Shown here: positions 1 through 7,600 of the stretch, in pieces
Position numbering within the stretch: the stretch's first letter is position 1
Layout: every line of letters begins with the position of its first letter
NCBI GenBank assembly: GCA_017459315.1
Contig: JAFUDD010000184.1
Coordinates: 1-8,610 of the forward strand
Reading direction: 5' to 3'
Source of the DNA: Clostridia bacterium
GTDB taxonomy: Bacteria > Bacillota_A > Clostridia > Christensenellales > CAG-138
Length of the DNA stretch: 8,610 nt
Notes under the pieces: model-generated
What the model saw: only the letters and a program-made list of their open reading frames with translations
What the model was told of the DNA's origin: nothing
Database searches by the model: none
Translations under genes and position numbers: made by a program

Positions 1-49
1 CCTGCAAGAGCCGCAGCGCCTCGTCGCGCTCGTTCTTCGACAGCATCAT
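1..49 (-). CDS. Start of an unidentified gene translationally coupled to trxB (partial)
   Basis: Reading leftwards, tandem ATG codons at 49-47 and 46-44 overlap the trxB stop codon (TGA at 48-46), giving an ATGA-type 4-base overlap. The frame then stays open to the window edge and encodes MMLSKNERDEALRLLQ. The overlap is the usual signature of translational coupling, so this is most likely the next gene of the lipid kinase-trxB operon. Only 16 residues are visible, charged and probably helical, and they do not identify a family. The open frame is short enough to occur by chance, so the call rests mainly on the overlap geometry. Confidence 0.5.
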   Translation of the reverse strand, partial: MMLSKNERDEALRLLQ

Positions 50-957
50 ACGCGCACCGCCTCGATTGCATAGGTCGCGGCGATCGCACCGTCCGCGCAG
101 GCCGTCACGACCTGCCGCAGCGGAGTATTGCGGATATCGCCCGCGGCGAATACGCCCTTGACACTCGTTTCCATGCGCTCGTTCGTTTCAATCGAGCCGT
201 TCGGCGCGAGCTTGATCTGCCCTTCGACCAGCTCGGTCTTGGGCACGATGCCGACCGCGACAAACGCGCCGTCCGTCATCAGGTCGGTGACCTCATTCGT
301 GACCGTGTTGCGAAGCCGGATCGCGTTCAGCTTGCCCTCGCCCAGAAACGCCTCGGGGACGCTGTTCCAGACAAACTCGATGTTCTCGGTCTTGAGCGCC
401 GCGTTGGCGAGCACCGCGCTTGCGCGCAGGCTGTCCCTGCGATGTACGACGTAGACCTTTTGGCAGAGCTTGCTTAAATAGATCGCGTCGGAGATCGCCG
501 TATCGCCACCGCCGATGACCGTAGCGGTTTTGCCACGATAGAACGCGCCGTCGCAGGTTGCGCAGTAGGAAATGCCGTGGCTTAAAAGCTCGCGTTCGCC
601 GGGGATGCCGAGCGCGCGCGGGCTTGCGCCCATGCACAGGATCACGGCCTTGGCCTCGAACGTTTCGCCGCTCGAAAGCGTGATCTCCTTTTTCTCATCG
701 GTTAAGGACAGGCTTGCCACGCCGACATATTCGACGTTCACGCCCGCCTTGGTCGCATGCTCCTCGAACCGTGCCGCGAGGCCGTAGCCGTCCGGCCCGT
801 CCGAAATGCCGGGGTAGTTTTCGATGCAATGGGTCTTGACGATCTGTCCGCCTGTGAACATTTCCTCTAAGAGGCGCACGCTTGCGCCGCCGCGCACCGC
901 ATACAATCCTGCCGCAAGGCCTGCCGGGCCGCCGCCGATAATCGCAATATCCGTCAT
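46..957 (-). CDS. trxB: Thioredoxin reductase (NADPH, FAD-dependent)
   Basis: A 303-residue flavoprotein that reduces oxidised thioredoxin with NADPH in the cytoplasm. The N-terminal FAD-binding Rossmann motif GGGPAGLAAGLYA covers residues 8-20. The redox disulfide CATC is at 132-135, followed by Asp136 as in low-molecular-weight reductases. The second Rossmann fold has GGGDTA at 149-154, and HRRDSLR at 172-178 is the basic motif that binds the 2'-phosphate of NADPH, which argues against a ferredoxin- or NADH-dependent paralogue. The C-terminal FAD segment FAAGDIRNTPLRQVV closes the protein. Length is near the usual 305-320. The ATG at 957 is preceded by AAAGGAA, about 11 bases upstream. It lies 53 bp after the CvpA-like gene and overlaps the next start, so it is probably operonic. 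No thioredoxin gene is visible nearby. Confidence 0.95.
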   Translation of the reverse strand: MTDIAIIGGGPAGLAAGLYAVRGGASVRLLEEMFTGGQIVKTHCIENYPGISDGPDGYGLAARFEEHATKAGVNVEYVGVASLSLTDEKKEITLSSGETFEAKAVILCMGASPRALGIPGERELLSHGISYCATCDGAFYRGKTATVIGGGDTAISDAIYLSKLCQKVYVVHRRDSLRASAVLANAALKTENIEFVWNSVPEAFLGEGKLNAIRLRNTVTNEVTDLMTDGAFVAVGIVPKTELVEGQIKLAPNGSIETNERMETSVKGVFAAGDIRNTPLRQVVTACADGAIAATYAIEAVRV

Positions 958-1010
958 AAATCAACCGTTCCTTTCTGTTTCTTTGGGGTCTGATGCGCTC
1001 GAAACGGTGC

Positions 1011-1712
1011 TTATGTGGTCGGCACCAGATACAGCAGGGGATTCACGCGATAGAAGAACCCGCCGAAAACCGATTCGTCGATATACGTCGAAAGCCGCGG
1101 CACGACCGCAAGCGCGACCGGCACCAGCATGAACACGACATACACAAGCAGTACGCCATGCAAAAATCCGATGCCGCAGGAAAACGCGGTGTCAAACCGG
1201 TTCATCACAGGCATGCCGTCCAAGGCAAAGTCGATGGTTCGCAAAATCCATTCGAGCAGCACGCGCAGCACAATGAACAGCACCAGCATCGACAGGATAT
1301 TGATGATCACATCCACAATCGTCTGATTGAAATAATCGCCGAGCGTGACGATGCCGCGCTTTTGATACGCCGCGTTTTGAATGTTGCGCTTGACCGCGCT
1401 GCCCAACGGGATCGGCATATCCGCATTCTCGATCAGATAATCGAGATCGCTTTCGGACACGTTCGCCGCCACATCGTGCACGCGCTCGACGCTTGTGGCG
1501 CTGACGTATTCATAGCCCTCGAAATAGTAAAGCATGCTGCGGTAGAGCGTTTCGGAGTTTTTCACGACGCCGGACGCGACCGGAATCAGCAGCAGCGCAA
1601 CGAGCAGCGACAGCACGGTGACGCCGAGGTTGATCGCCGCATAGATCGTGCCGCGGTAATGTCCCGCCAGGATGCATAGTATAAAGATCACAAGGATCGC
1701 CAGATCGACCAT
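1011..1712 (-). CDS. CvpA-like (colicin V production family) membrane protein
   Basis: A 233-residue integral membrane protein. The N-terminus VDLAILVIFILCILAGHYRG resembles the first helix and Gx2RG turn of the CvpA family, followed by a second hydrophobic segment at about 23-48. Residues ~50-125 are polar. Two more hydrophobic segments lie at about 131-156 and 176-204, giving four predicted spans. A polar central insert this long is larger than in compact CvpA proteins, but such versions occur in Clostridia. The cellular role of this family is not well settled (envelope processes, colicin V export in E. coli). The ATG at 1712 has a strong site, GGGGAAGGGAG, squeezed into the 16-bp gap after the upstream gene, so co-transcription is likely. 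The family call rests on the N-terminal motif and topology rather than on catalytic residues. Confidence 0.65.
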   Translation of the reverse strand: MVDLAILVIFILCILAGHYRGTIYAAINLGVTVLSLLVALLLIPVASGVVKNSETLYRSMLYYFEGYEYVSATSVERVHDVAANVSESDLDYLIENADMPIPLGSAVKRNIQNAAYQKRGIVTLGDYFNQTIVDVIINILSMLVLFIVLRVLLEWILRTIDFALDGMPVMNRFDTAFSCGIGFLHGVLLVYVVFMLVPVALAVVPRLSTYIDESVFGGFFYRVNPLLYLVPTT

Positions 1713-1728
1713 ATCGCTCCCTTCCCCG

Positions 1729-2940
1729 TTACGCCGCGTAGACGCGGTAGACGCCGCCGTTCATGACGAGCAAAAACGCGTCCTCCTCGCACGGGATCGC
1801 TTTTGTCGGCGTATCGGTAAATGCCAGATCGAGACGCAGACGACCCGAATACGAGTATCGCACGAACGCCTCGTCCGTTATGATATTGATGCTGTCGGAC
1901 AGCAGGTACGCCGACAGGATCGGCGCGGGCATGAACCGCTGCTGCATCGTCGCCCAGATTTCATCGGACTGCGACACGGTCAAAAGGCGGTAGATATGCG
2001 TGTGCTCGCCGTTCTCCGTGCGCGGCAGCAGCAAAAAGTAGGCGCTTGCGCCGTCGGAGGTTTCCGCCCAGTCGATCACGCGGTTGCCGTAAATATTGAC
2101 GCGCGTGCGCTCGGAGGAAAAGCCGCTTTCGGTGCGATCATAGCGCAGAACGTCCTGCGTGCCGACAAGGTAGAGACAATTGGAGGTCAACAGCGCGCTT
2201 TCAATCGTCTGGTTATACAGCGACGCAGAATAGAAGATCAGCGCACCGCGGTTGTCGCAGTCGTAGATACGGACGAGCGATTCCTCCGAAAACTGGTTGA
2301 CGTCGAGCGTGGACACCCATAAAAGCTCGGTTTCCTCGTCGGCCTGCAAAAAGCCGAAGGCCGTGACCTCGCCGCCCGCCACCGCAATCGTGGCGACCAC
2401 GGCGGTCTTGGGGCGGGACACCGCATCGACGACCGCAATACGCGATTCGCCCTTGTTGTTGCGGTACAGCAGCGCCGCATAGCGCCGCCCTGCGCGAACC
2501 GACAGGATCGTGGCGCCGTCCGCCATCACAAACTCGTCCTGCGTGGATTCCGTGCCCTTGATCTGTGCCGAGCTGCCGAGGTAAACGATCGTATTCTCCG
2601 CCGACATATCGTAGCCGTCCGCCGTGGCGAGCTTTTCGGCAAGGCTCACGCGCGTTTCGGTGTCGGGCTTGATCGTCACGTAATAGTTGCTCGTTTCATA
2701 GAACAGGACGCCGTCGTTATAGCGGAAGCTCTGCGCCGCGTCGATATCCGTGCGCTCATAATGCAAAGTGACCTCACGGCTGCTGACCGCGATAAAGACA
2801 GGAATCAGAATCGCAAGCGCGACAACCAGGACGGCGCCGAGGAGAATCACTCTCCGCTTGACCGTCCATCGGAGGATGCGCACATCCTCATTGCCGATTC
2901 TGGCGAGCCACGCCCGCATATTTTCCCAAAAGTCTCTCAC
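1729..2940 (-). CDS. Single-pass membrane protein with large extracytoplasmic domain (DUF5711-like)
   Basis: A 403-residue protein of unknown function. Residues 1-30 are a basic cytoplasmic tail (RWTVKRR at 25-31). One strong hydrophobic helix follows at about 31-53 and then roughly 350 residues rich in short beta-strand-like blocks (for example VLFYETSNYYVTI, AALLYRNN, CLYLVGTQDVLRYD), consistent with a beta-propeller-like outer domain. The positive-inside rule places the C-terminal domain outside. The architecture and its place between a BmrU-type lipid kinase and a CvpA-like gene resemble clostridial DUF5711 proteins; that name is from memory and should be treated as tentative. The start is GTG at 2940 with AGGG four bases upstream. 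An ATG at residue 8 is an alternative start. The kinase stop is 33 bp upstream and the CvpA-like start 16 bp downstream. Confidence 0.6.
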   Translation of the reverse strand: MRDFWENMRAWLARIGNEDVRILRWTVKRRVILLGAVLVVALAILIPVFIAVSSREVTLHYERTDIDAAQSFRYNDGVLFYETSNYYVTIKPDTETRVSLAEKLATADGYDMSAENTIVYLGSSAQIKGTESTQDEFVMADGATILSVRAGRRYAALLYRNNKGESRIAVVDAVSRPKTAVVATIAVAGGEVTAFGFLQADEETELLWVSTLDVNQFSEESLVRIYDCDNRGALIFYSASLYNQTIESALLTSNCLYLVGTQDVLRYDRTESGFSSERTRVNIYGNRVIDWAETSDGASAYFLLLPRTENGEHTHIYRLLTVSQSDEIWATMQQRFMPAPILSAYLLSDSINIITDEAFVRYSYSGRLRLDLAFTDTPTKAIPCEEDAFLLVMNGGVYRVYAA

Positions 2941-2973
2941 TTTACCCTGTTCTTTGCTTCGGCGCCGCCCGCG

Positions 2974-3861
2974 TTACAGCTTCGGAACGCGCACGCGGAT
3001 CGCCTTTTCTAAAATTTCGAACGTGACCGGCGTGCCCGGCATCCGTTCGCCGTCCACCTCGATGCGCGAAACCGGCTCGCACTCGACATGGCAGAACCGC
3101 TCCTTGCGGTAGGTGACGTATTTATGCGAGCCGAGGTGCTTGCCCTTCATGAACTTGGGCAGCACGGTCAGGATCCCGATGAAGTCTACATCGTGGATAA
3201 TGCAGATATCCAGCAGCCCGTCCGCAGGATCGGCGTTCGGCGTGACCTCCATGCCGCCGCCGAAAAAGCGTCCGTTGCCCACCGCGATCAAAAGAACGTT
3301 TCTCTGCTCCGTTCCATCCTCGAACGTGATCGTGCTTTTGCGCAGCTTCATGCCGAAAAGTGCCTTCAAAAGACCGCGCACATACGCTGTGCTGCCGTTT
3401 TTGCACTTTGGCTTATACAGCTCGGTATAGTCGAGCACGTCCACGTCGAAGCCGAAGCCCGCGACGTTGAAAAAGATCTCGTCGTTGGCACGGCCTGCGT
3501 CGAGCGCACGCGTTTCGCCGTCGAGCAAGACCTTTACGGCCTCGTCCGGGTCGGTCGGGATCCCGATGGTGCGGGCATAGTCGTTGCCGGTGCCGCAGGG
3601 GATCAGCCCAAGGGTCTTGTCCGTGTGCACGACGCCGAGCGCCGTTTCCCGCAGCGTCCCGTCGCCGCCGACCGCCGCGATCAGGTCGTATCCTTCCGCC
3701 ACGGCCTTTTTGGCCAGTTCGGTCGCTTCGCCGGGCCGCGATGTGTACCACGCCGCATAGCGCACGCCGCGCTCCGCGAGCCGCGCCTTTACGCGCTCCG
3801 CCGTCTCCTTTGCCTCGCCGCTTTTGGCGGTCGGGTTAACGATCAAACAAATCCGTTCCAT
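2974..3861 (-). CDS. Diacylglycerol kinase family lipid kinase (DagK/YegS/BmrU type)
   Basis: A 295-residue cytoplasmic or membrane-peripheral kinase expected to phosphorylate diacylglycerol or a related lipid with ATP, recycling it towards phosphatidic acid. The N-terminus reads IVNPTAKSG. The nucleotide motif GGDGT is at 65-69 with Glu72 downstream. PCGTGND is at 88-94, LDAG at 120-123, FNVAGFGFD at 131-139, and the second-domain signature NADPADGLLD at 209-218. VDGE near residue 273 is the usual C-terminal motif. One deviation: the loop after GGDGT is LRET, where LNE is more common, but the Glu is kept. Length matches the family. It is the first gene of the leftward operon, with a promoter 30-60 bp upstream and a weak GGGGA site before the ATG. 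The exact lipid substrate cannot be read from the sequence. Confidence 0.9.
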   Translation of the reverse strand: MERICLIVNPTAKSGEAKETAERVKARLAERGVRYAAWYTSRPGEATELAKKAVAEGYDLIAAVGGDGTLRETALGVVHTDKTLGLIPCGTGNDYARTIGIPTDPDEAVKVLLDGETRALDAGRANDEIFFNVAGFGFDVDVLDYTELYKPKCKNGSTAYVRGLLKALFGMKLRKSTITFEDGTEQRNVLLIAVGNGRFFGGGMEVTPNADPADGLLDICIIHDVDFIGILTVLPKFMKGKHLGSHKYVTYRKERFCHVECEPVSRIEVDGERMPGTPVTFEILEKAIRVRVPKL

Positions 3862-3891
3862 ACTGTCCCCAACGTATACTTAACTTAGGAT

Positions 3892-3920
3892 ATAGTACCA
3901 CAGAAGCCGCCTTCGGTCAA
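3892..3920 (-). promoter_or_regulatory. Predicted sigma-A promoter of the lipid kinase operon
   Basis: On the minus strand, TTGACC (3920-3915, 5 of 6 matches to the -35 consensus) is followed by a 17-bp spacer and TACTAT (3897-3892, 4 of 6 to the -10). Transcription would start near 3885, about 24 bases before the ATG at 3861, leaving room for the GGGGA site. The -35 lies inside an imperfect inverted repeat (3903-3939), so a regulator could act here. Confidence 0.6.
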
Positions 3921-3939
3921 GATTTTCCGGGACGGCTTC
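3903..3939. repeat. Inverted repeat over the kinase promoter
   Basis: The arms GAAGCCGCC (3903-3911) and GACGGCTTC (3931-3939) are complementary in 8 of 9 positions, around a 19-base centre. The left arm sits in the spacer of the kinase promoter and the centre contains its -35. Position and symmetry fit an operator. A chance palindrome or a transcribed hairpin is equally possible. Confidence 0.4.
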
Positions 3940-3998
3940 ACAAGAGTTTCACGGTTTTCACGCCGCAAACGGCAAGTCGCTCGGTTTATATTATATAG

Positions 3999-4025
3999 GA
4001 AAGTGCAGCGGGACGCGCTGCTTTC
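3999..4025. repeat. Bulged hairpin in the tig upstream region
   Basis: GAAAG-TG-CAGCG (3999-4010) pairs with CGCTGCTTTC (4016-4025), a 10-bp stem with a 2-base bulge and the 5-base loop GGACG. No T-run follows on either strand, so it is not a standard intrinsic terminator. It could be a regulator site or a structured 5' leader if transcription of tig starts further upstream than the promoters called here. Confidence 0.35.
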
Positions 4026-4033
4026 GCTTCGGA

Positions 4034-4083
4034 TTGCAAAATTATTGCAACATTCCGTACAAACTCCCGAAAATGACTTGCAA
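4034..4083. repeat. Three helically phased TTGCAA palindromes
   Basis: TTGCAA occurs at 4034-4039, 4045-4050 and 4078-4083. The starts are 11 and 33 bp apart, that is one and three helical turns, so all three face the same side of the DNA. The first two are each preceded by A. The third is the -35 hexamer of the proposed tig promoter. This could be a binding array for a regulator of tig, but AT-rich promoter DNA can also produce it by chance. Confidence 0.4.
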
Positions 4084-4106
4084 AGACAAAATTCGTATGG
4101 TAGACT
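4078..4106 (+). promoter_or_regulatory. Predicted promoter P1 of tig
   Basis: TTGCAA (4078-4083, 4 of 6) and TAGACT (4101-4106, 4 of 6) are separated by 17 bp. The predicted start near 4113 would give a leader of about 40 bases that includes the AAGGAG at 4140-4145. Hexamer matches are moderate, but the geometry fits better than that of the downstream candidate. Confidence 0.45.
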
Positions 4107-4109
4107 AAT

Positions 4110-4139
4110 TTGATAATGGCTAAATAGGCTACATATAAT
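4110..4139 (+). promoter_or_regulatory. Near-consensus promoter-like sequence P2 abutting the tig ribosome binding site
   Basis: TTGATA (4110-4115, 5 of 6) and TATAAT (4134-4139, 6 of 6) are 18 bp apart, the best hexamer pair in the window. The -10 ends one base before the AAGGAG ribosome binding site at 4140-4145, so a start about 7 bases downstream would give an mRNA without that site. It may be a real promoter with an unusual start or a coincidence of AT-rich sequence. Confidence 0.4.
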
Positions 4140-4153
4140 AAGGAGAAAAGCAA

Positions 4154-5458
4154 ATGGCACAGTTAGAGATGTTGGAAGGCAACAAGGCGAAGCTCACGAT
4201 CAAGATCGACGCGGACGTGTTTGAGAAAGCGATTCAGGAAGCGTATCGCAAGACCGGCAGCCGCTACACGGTGCAGGGCTTCCGCAAGGGCAAGACCCCG
4301 CGCAAGATCATCGAGACGTACTACGGCGCCGGTGTGTTCTATGAGGATGCGTTCGACGCGGTTTGGGGCGAAGCCTATGACGCGGCGGTTGAGGAGCACA
4401 AGCTCATTCCCGTCGATCAGCCCTCCTTGGATATCAACAGCATTGGCAAGGACGGCGTCGAATTCACGGCGACCGTGCAGCTGCAGCCGGACGTGACGCT
4501 CGGCGCATACAAGGGTCTTTCCGTTCCCAAGACGAACACCGAAGTGACCGACGCCGATGTGGACAAGGCGCTTGAGGACGAGCGCGAAAAGCAGGCGCGC
4601 TTTACCGATGTGGAGCGTCCCGCCGAGAACGGCGACCGGCTGCTCCTCGATTACAGCGGCAGCGTGGACGGTGAAAAGTTCGACGGCGGCACAGCCGAGG
4701 ATCAGACGCTGGTGCTCGGCTCCGGCGCGTTCATTCCGGGCTTTGAAGAGCAGCTTGTGGGCACCAAGGCCGGTGAGCAGAAGGACATCACCGTGACGTT
4801 CCCGGCGGAGTACCATGCCGAAAACCTGGCGGGCAAGGAAGCCGTTTTTGCCTGCAACGTGAAGGCCGTGCAGGTCAAGGAGCTGCCCGAGATCGACGAC
4901 GACCTGATCGCGGACATTTCCGAGTTCGACACCGTGGCCGACTGGAAGGCCGACAAGAAAGCCAAGATGCTTGAGGAAAAGCAGAAGGCGGCTGCCGTTG
5001 CGCGTGAGAACGCGGCCATCGACGGCGCCTGCGCCAATGCGACCGTGGATATCCCCGCCGTCATGATCGACCGGCAGGTGGACTACATGGTGCGCGACCT
5101 TGAATACCGGCTCTCCGGCAGCGGACTCGACATGAACACCTACTGCCAGTACCTCGGCACAACCGTGGACGAAATGAAGAAGAACTTCCGTCCGGATGCC
5201 GAGCATCGCGTGAAGATGCAGCTGGTCATCGAAGCCATCGTCAAGGCCGAGAACCTCTCCGCCTCCGACGAGGATATGCAGGCCGAGATCGAACGCTATG
5301 CCGAGGAGAACGGCATGGTCGTCGAGGATCTTACCGCGAAGCTGACCGAGGGCGACAAGAACTACTTCCGTGAGCGCGCGACCGTCGATAAGGCCGTCCG
5401 TCTGATCGCGGATTCCGCCGTCGAAACCGACGAAGCGCCGAAGGCCGAGGAAGCGTAA
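4154..5458 (+). CDS. tig: Trigger factor, ribosome-associated chaperone
   Basis: A 434-residue chaperone that docks at the ribosomal exit tunnel and shields nascent chains; it also has peptidyl-prolyl isomerase activity. The N-terminal ribosome-binding domain carries the signature GFRKGK at 42-47 followed by TPRKIIETYYG. The FKBP-like isomerase domain spans about 157-240, with NGDRLLLDYSG and the typical IPGFEEQLVGTKAG at 194-207. The remaining ~190 residues are the helical substrate-cradling arms and end in an acidic tail (ETDEAPKAEEA). Length is as expected. The ATG at 4154 is preceded by AAGGAG at an 8-base spacing. It is followed by clpP and clpX, the classical order in many bacteria. A 161-bp gap with a promoter candidate separates it from clpP. 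Confidence 0.97.
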   Translation: MAQLEMLEGNKAKLTIKIDADVFEKAIQEAYRKTGSRYTVQGFRKGKTPRKIIETYYGAGVFYEDAFDAVWGEAYDAAVEEHKLIPVDQPSLDINSIGKDGVEFTATVQLQPDVTLGAYKGLSVPKTNTEVTDADVDKALEDEREKQARFTDVERPAENGDRLLLDYSGSVDGEKFDGGTAEDQTLVLGSGAFIPGFEEQLVGTKAGEQKDITVTFPAEYHAENLAGKEAVFACNVKAVQVKELPEIDDDLIADISEFDTVADWKADKKAKMLEEKQKAAAVARENAAIDGACANATVDIPAVMIDRQVDYMVRDLEYRLSGSGLDMNTYCQYLGTTVDEMKKNFRPDAEHRVKMQLVIEAIVKAENLSASDEDMQAEIERYAEENGMVVEDLTAKLTEGDKNYFRERATVDKAVRLIADSAVETDEAPKAEEA

Positions 5459-5466
5459 CGAACCGA

Positions 5467-5491
5467 ACGGAAAAGCATACCGTTTTTCCGT
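5467..5491 (+). repeat. Hairpin just after tig
   Basis: ACGGAAAA (5467-5474) pairs perfectly with TTTTCCGT (5484-5491) over a 9-base loop, starting 9 bases after the tig stop. The T-run is part of the 3' arm and no further T-tract follows, so it is at best a weak or partial terminator; it could also protect the 3' end or mark a processing site. Confidence 0.4.
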
Positions 5492-5494
5492 GTC

Positions 5495-5547
5495 GCATCG
5501 GACGGATTGCGTCGAACCGTTGGATTCGCCGTTTTCCGTCCGTATGC
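5495..5547. repeat. Long imperfect palindrome upstream of the clpP promoter
   Basis: GCATCGGACGGA (5495-5506) pairs with TCCGTCCG-T-ATGC (5535-5547), 12 base pairs with one bulged T, around a 28-base centre. It ends 4 bp before the clpP -35. The right half also repeats the CCGTTTT-CCGT string found in the tig 3' hairpin. It could be an operator for clpP, or part of a two-hairpin structure in a tig-clpP read-through transcript. Confidence 0.4.
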
Positions 5548-5551
5548 GGCA

Positions 5552-5580
5552 TTGACTTTTTCATCCCGTCTGCGCATACT
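5552..5580 (+). promoter_or_regulatory. Predicted sigma-A promoter of clpP-clpX
   Basis: TTGACT (5552-5557, 5 of 6) and CATACT (5575-5580, 4 of 6) are separated by 17 bp. The predicted start near 5587 gives a leader of about 33 bases containing AAGGAGGG at 5606-5613, an excellent ribosome binding site 6 bases before the clpP ATG. No convincing CtsR heptad repeat overlaps it. Confidence 0.55.
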
Positions 5581-5619
5581 GTATAGGCGCAGAACTTTCA
5601 CCAAGAAGGAGGGTATCCC

Positions 5620-6204
5620 ATGAATCTGATAGCTATGGTGGTCGAGCAATCCGGCCACGGCGAGCGGTCGTATGACATCTACTCCCGCTTGCTGAAGGAT
5701 CGCATCATCTTCCTCGGCGGCCCGATCGACGACGACGTGGCGAATCTCGTTGTCGCGCAGCTGCTGTTTCTGGAAGCGGAGGATCCCGATAAGGATATTT
5801 TCCTGTACATCAACAGTCCCGGCGGCTCCGTTTCGGCCGGCCTTGCGATCTACGACACGATGCAGTACATCAAGTGCGAGTGTCAGACGATCTGCGTCGG
5901 TCTTGCCGCGAGCATGGGCGCGTTCCTGCTCGCCGCAGGCGCCAAGGGCAAGCGCCGCGCGCTGGAAAACGCCGAAATCATGATCCATCAGCCGAGCGGC
6001 GGCGCATCCGGTCAGGCGACCGAGATTCGCATTCACGCCGAGCAGATCTTAAAGATCCGCGACCGGTTGAACAAGGTTTTGGCCGCCCGCACGGGTCAGC
6101 CGCTTTCGGTCATCGAGGCGGACACCGAGCGCGACAATTTCATGGACGCGCAGCAGGCATTGGAATACGGGCTGATCGACGAGATCATCGCCCCGAGGAG
6201 ATGA
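5620..6204 (+). CDS. clpP: ATP-dependent Clp protease proteolytic subunit ClpP
   Basis: A 194-residue cytoplasmic serine peptidase that assembles into a two-ring, 14-subunit barrel and degrades proteins delivered by ClpX (or ClpC/ClpA). The catalytic triad is visible: Ser98 in GLAASMGA, His123 in MIHQPSGG, and Asp172 in TERDNF. The N-terminus [25 protein letters not shown] is the typical start of active ClpP, with a short or absent propeptide. [21 protein letters not shown] is the conserved oxyanion and substrate-strand region. Length is normal. The ATG at 5620 has AAGGAGGG six bases upstream. Its stop lies 4 bp before the clpX start, so the two are co-translated from one message. Nothing in the sequence suggests an inactive paralogue. 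Confidence 0.97.
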   Translation: MNLIAMVVEQSGHGERSYDIYSRLLKDRIIFLGGPIDDDVANLVVAQLLFLEAEDPDKDIFLYINSPGGSVSAGLAIYDTMQYIKCECQTICVGLAASMGAFLLAAGAKGKRRALENAEIMIHQPSGGASGQATEIRIHAEQILKIRDRLNKVLAARTGQPLSVIEADTERDNFMDAQQALEYGLIDEIIAPRR

Positions 6205-6208
6205 GCGC

Positions 6209-7537
<1,329 letters not shown>

Positions 7538-7546
7538 CACAGCACG

Positions 7547-7576
7547 AAAGCAGTCCCATGCGGGGCTGCTTTTTTG
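7547..7576 (+). terminator. Intrinsic terminator of the clpP-clpX transcript
   Basis: GCAGTCCC (7550-7557) pairs with GGGGCTGC (7562-7569), including one G-T wobble, around the loop ATGC. It is extended by AAA-TTT and followed by six T residues (7570-7575). GC-rich stem, short loop and T-run 9 bp after the clpX stop make a textbook Rho-independent terminator. Confidence 0.92.
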
Positions 7577-7600
7577 TTGGTATGATGGGATTATGCCGTG

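Noticed and set aside
993..2322. Plus-strand open frames of 228 and 216 codons over the CvpA-like and DUF5711-like genes
   Set aside because: The minus-strand frames have clear membrane helices and tight operon spacing. The plus-strand frames are His/Arg/Gln-rich antisense products without structure.
3088..3888. Plus-strand open frame of 266 codons over the lipid kinase
   Set aside because: Antisense shadow of a well-supported kinase; repetitive charged composition, no domain, no ribosome binding site.
3885..4160. Minus-strand frame of 91 codons in the divergent intergenic region
   Set aside because: It starts inside the tig start site, covers the promoters and hairpins, and has a Cys/Ser-rich composition typical of translated non-coding DNA.
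4163..5206. Long minus-strand open frame (347 codons) antisense to tig
   Set aside because: It lies entirely inside a certain gene, has no recognisable domain, and is the expected by-product of GC-rich codons on the opposite strand.
5551..5567. Possible CtsR operator at the clpP promoter
   Set aside because: The best alignment to the tandem GGTCAAA heptads matches about 5 of 7 in one half and 3 of 7 in the other, which is not convincing.
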